A model generated the notes under the pieces. That model did not search any database. It saw only the letters and a program-made list of their open reading frames with translations, and was not told where the DNA came from. Below are positions 5,854 through 6,044 of a stretch of 6,044 nucleotides of DNA, piece by piece; position 1 is the stretch's first letter, and every line of letters begins with the position of its first letter. A program made the translations under genes and the position numbers. Origin of the DNA: an uncultured Prevotella sp. (GTDB taxonomy: Bacteria; Bacteroidota; Bacteroidia; Bacteroidales; Bacteroidaceae); NCBI GenBank assembly GCA_946055365.1, contig CAMGFM010000085.1, positions 1-6,044 on the forward strand. The letters run 5' to 3'.

Positions 5854-6044
5854 GCTTCCATAATTTACCCTCAAACTAAACGCATATTCCACGCACCACA
5901 TACGGCAGCTTTCAAGACAGGCTGCGGCAATCCCTGTGGCGCACAGCCTACACAGGCTCTCCGTGAAGACACTCTTTGCACGGCGCACAGTCACGCATGG
6001 CACGGCGCACAGCCCACACCAGCCCACCTCACTGCCACGCACAG
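5854..6044. other. Right-end sequence without a recognisable gene; short direct repeat
   Basis: No convincing coding region is seen in these 191 bases. A minus-strand open frame here is cysteine-rich and runs back through the terminator, so I treat it as chance. The 13-mer GCACGGCGCACAG occurs at 5978-5990 and again at 6000-6012, 22 bp apart. It does not resemble the AAAG/CTTT core family. The stretch may be the upstream or downstream flank of a gene beyond the edge. Confidence 0.5.

Noticed and set aside
5791..6042. 83-residue cysteine-rich minus-strand open frame
   Set aside because: Its 3' part is translated from the OPT terminator and repeat array, and no promoter or domain is visible.

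Overview
The window looks like a piece of a Bacteroidales chromosome, most likely Prevotella or a close relative. This is inferred from three things. Promoter-like boxes fit the Bacteroidetes consensus (TTTG, about 20 bases, TAnnTTTG). The chosen starts have no Shine-Dalgarno sequence but A/T-rich leaders. The secreted protease ends in the glycine/lysine-rich 'GIYIVNGKKIVK' tail common in Prevotella exported proteins. Coding regions are G/C-rich with G/C-ending codons, whereas the spacers are A/T-rich. I cannot name a species.

Layout: (1) positions 1-107, minus strand, hold the first 35 codons of an exported protein that runs off the left edge. (2) Positions 108-1002 are non-coding. They hold a probable minus-strand promoter for that gene, an A/T-rich stretch with small palindromes, a seven-core tandem repeat with exact 22-bp pitch, and a hairpin just beyond the protease stop. 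(3) Positions 1003-3132, minus strand, encode a 709-residue M6-family (immune inhibitor A-like) zinc metalloprotease with signal peptide, propeptide, catalytic domain, beta-sandwich domain and C-terminal sorting-type tail. (4) Positions 3133-3661 form a divergent intergenic region. It holds the protease promoter, an 18-bp A/T palindrome, two 43-bp copies of a promoter-bearing repeat either side of a strong hairpin, and a second 22-bp-pitch array. (5) Positions 3662-5662, plus strand, encode a 666-residue OPT-family (oligopeptide transporter) membrane protein. (6) Positions 5663-6044 contain a third 22-bp-pitch array whose last hairpin plus eight T residues makes a clear intrinsic terminator, then apparently non-coding sequence.

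The protease and the OPT transporter are divergently transcribed. A secreted protease beside a possible oligopeptide importer suggests protein scavenging, but this is inference from adjacency and family. OPT proteins may also carry metal chelates.

The most unusual signal is not a gene. It is a family of 13-bp, nearly palindromic cores (general form AAAG-N-GGC-N-CTTT, or the same with GCC) set 21-22 bp apart. They occur in all three complete or near-complete intergenic regions, and I saw none in the genes. Depending on orientation they act as plain tandem repeats, form long hairpins, or build the transcription terminator of the OPT gene.
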